From Sulfurovum indicum (lineage in GTDB: Bacteria > Campylobacterota > Campylobacteria > Campylobacterales > Sulfurovaceae), in the NCBI RefSeq assembly GCF_014931715.1, contig NZ_CP063164.1, forward strand, positions 372,001 through 436,000: 64,000 nt of DNA, written 5' to 3'. Shown here piece by piece: positions 62,871 through 64,000 of this stretch. A program made the position numbers and the translations under genes. Position 1 is the stretch's first letter. The number at the start of each line of letters is the position of its first letter. The notes beneath the pieces were generated by a model. The model was not told the DNA's origin, did no database searches, and was given only the letters and a program-made list of their open reading frames with translations.

Positions 62871-64000
62871 ATGAAAAAAAATATAGTAGCGATCCTCACA
62901 TTTGTATTTGTGTCTGTTCTTGCATTGACTGGATGTGGAAGCACAAGTGGTACAAGTAGTGGAACTGAAACTACGGTTGTGGTGGAGATGCAGGAAAATG
63001 AAATAGTTCTTCAGCCAAATGGTACTGACTTTACTTTATCTCTGCCATTTACCAAGAAACTGGATAGTACGTATCATGTAGAGTTGAATAATTTTACATT
63101 GGCTGTAAGTGAGTGTTCTGTCAGTGTAGGCAGTGTAAGTTTTGCACCAATACCTTTAGTGTTGGACGGGGCATTAAATACACAGGAAATATTGACGATC
63201 AATGGTTCTTTTGACCAAAATTGTACACCGACAGGGTATTCTCTGACCGCAATACAGACTGTGAGTAAAGATAGTCAAACAACAAGTGGAGATATTTCAT
63301 TCACCTATACATATTCCGGTTCTTCCGGAATTGTAGAAAACGGGTATGCCTTTATTAACGCAACAACACCGTTGAATATCGGAGCGTCAAATACAGACTA
63401 TACGATCAGTATGCAGCTGATCAAAGATGGTTTTGTAGCATCCGGTGAAACCGTAGAGCTGAAAGCATTCAGTAATGTGTACGGAAGTATCAAAACAACT
63501 ACAACGTATACTGTTGCAACAGATGCAAACGGTATCGCTGTATTTGATTATGTCTCTCCGGGTACTTTGCCTGCAGACGGTACTACAGCAACTATTACAG
63601 CAGTATTAAAAGATGAAAATGGAACTATAGTTCCAGGTATAGAACAAAATATTGAATTAATTTTTGACCAGAACAGCAATAACAGCGGTATTGACTATAC
63701 TAATTATACGTTTACGGCTATACCATCTGAAATCAATATTACAGAAGGAGGGGCATCAAGGGTTATAGATGTTTATGTCGGGAATAATAATCAGCCGGTT
63801 GCCAATGAACTTGTGAAAGTTGATTACACCTTTACTGCTGATGGTAACGGAACAGTAAACAGCTATGAAGGGTTTACAGATGCAAACGGACATGTAGCGT
63901 TTAATTATACGGCACCGTCAGACATCACCTCTCTTATAGGAACCAGTACTGCTGTAATATTGAGACTTGACGGTAATAGCAGTATTTACAGTACAACCAC
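62871..64000 (+). CDS. Lipoprotein with bacterial Ig-like repeats, 5' part
   Basis: A frame opens at 62871 (AAGGA upstream) and runs off the right edge after 376 codons. It begins with a lipoprotein signal (VSVLALTGC lipobox), a Ser/Thr/Gly-rich linker, then repeated beta-strand units ending DANGIAVFDYVSP and DANGHVAFNYTAP, which resemble Big-1 (invasin/intimin-type) Ig domains. It is probably a long surface-anchored adhesin or stalk; its length and C-terminus are unknown. It follows the beta-barrel gene by 18 bp, so they may be cotranscribed. Confidence 0.78.
   Translation, partial: MKKNIVAILTFVFVSVLALTGCGSTSGTSSGTETTVVVEMQENEIVLQPNGTDFTLSLPFTKKLDSTYHVELNNFTLAVSECSVSVGSVSFAPIPLVLDGALNTQEILTINGSFDQNCTPTGYSLTAIQTVSKDSQTTSGDISFTYTYSGSSGIVENGYAFINATTPLNIGASNTDYTISMQLIKDGFVASGETVELKAFSNVYGSIKTTTTYTVATDANGIAVFDYVSPGTLPADGTTATITAVLKDENGTIVPGIEQNIELIFDQNSNNSGIDYTNYTFTAIPSEINITEGGASRVIDVYVGNNNQPVANELVKVDYTFTADGNGTVNSYEGFTDANGHVAFNYTAPSDITSLIGTSTAVILRLDGNSSIYSTT

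Overview
The window reads as a stretch of chromosome from a Campylobacterota (epsilonproteobacterial) bacterium, most like Sulfurovum or a close relative. The pointers are an HsrA/CosR-type orphan response regulator whose DNA-binding half closely resembles my memory of Helicobacter HP1043, the clustering of lpxC-tsaB-thrB-ylxR-infB-rbfA-rimP, two Alvin-type ferredoxins, very tight gene packing with 4-11 bp overlaps, frequent TTG and GTG starts, and TATAAT or TAAAAT -10 boxes with poor -35 boxes. The name is an inference. Nearly everything is core metabolism or envelope biogenesis; I see no prophage, CRISPR array or defence island.

Layout: the 3'-truncated bioD (minus) is followed by clpS-clpA-aat, which reads as an N-degron proteolysis unit, then tal, pilT, rplY, pth and an LptF/LptG permease. 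Next come lysA, pheA and hisC (amino acids), dxs, metK, a ferredoxin and ndk, and the yceD-rpmF-plsX-fabH group, with ymdB. dnaX lies on the minus strand back to back with leuS. Then come lptE, folC and mfd. A 268-bp MITE-like element separates mfd from a MoxR/DUF58/DUF4381/BatA/BatB/TPR/BatD operon. After tyrA (minus) and bamA there is a minus-strand block, plsY, folB, hsrA, ferredoxin, ppx. The plus strand resumes with nadA-nadC, a DHH phosphoesterase and an M23 peptidase, then the lpxC to rimP translation cluster, ribD, ubiE, xseA and an EAL/degenerate-GGDEF protein. The end holds groES-groEL (minus), a thioredoxin-fold glutaredoxin-like gene, a CAU-anticodon tRNA, a small beta-barrel protein and the start of a large Ig-like lipoprotein cut by the window edge.

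The most unusual content lies between and at the starts of genes. At least ten loci carry arrays of seven-base repeats. The base sequence differs between loci but the period is always seven. Four of them (about 24.3, 30.5, 32.9 and 55.9 kb) share a full architecture: a purine-rich heptamer arm, a GGTATGC box, hairpin 1, an AATAAAGG linker, hairpin 2 (xxTTGC, a 3-base loop, GCAAxx), an ACCGACAC-like box and a pyrimidine-rich heptamer arm. The hairpin stems differ between copies by compensatory changes. In four exported proteins (LptE, the DUF4381 protein, the TPR protein and BatD) the element is translated: it supplies all or part of the Sec signal peptide, and in two cases also the start codon. 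This looks like a dispersed repeat that doubles as a start and export signal. Other non-coding structures worth attention are the TA-flanked MITE, nested inverted repeats before metK, an inverted repeat over the -35 box of groES, a row of hairpins between the EAL gene and groEL, and Shine-Dalgarno-sequestering hairpins before aat, the DUF58 gene and batB.
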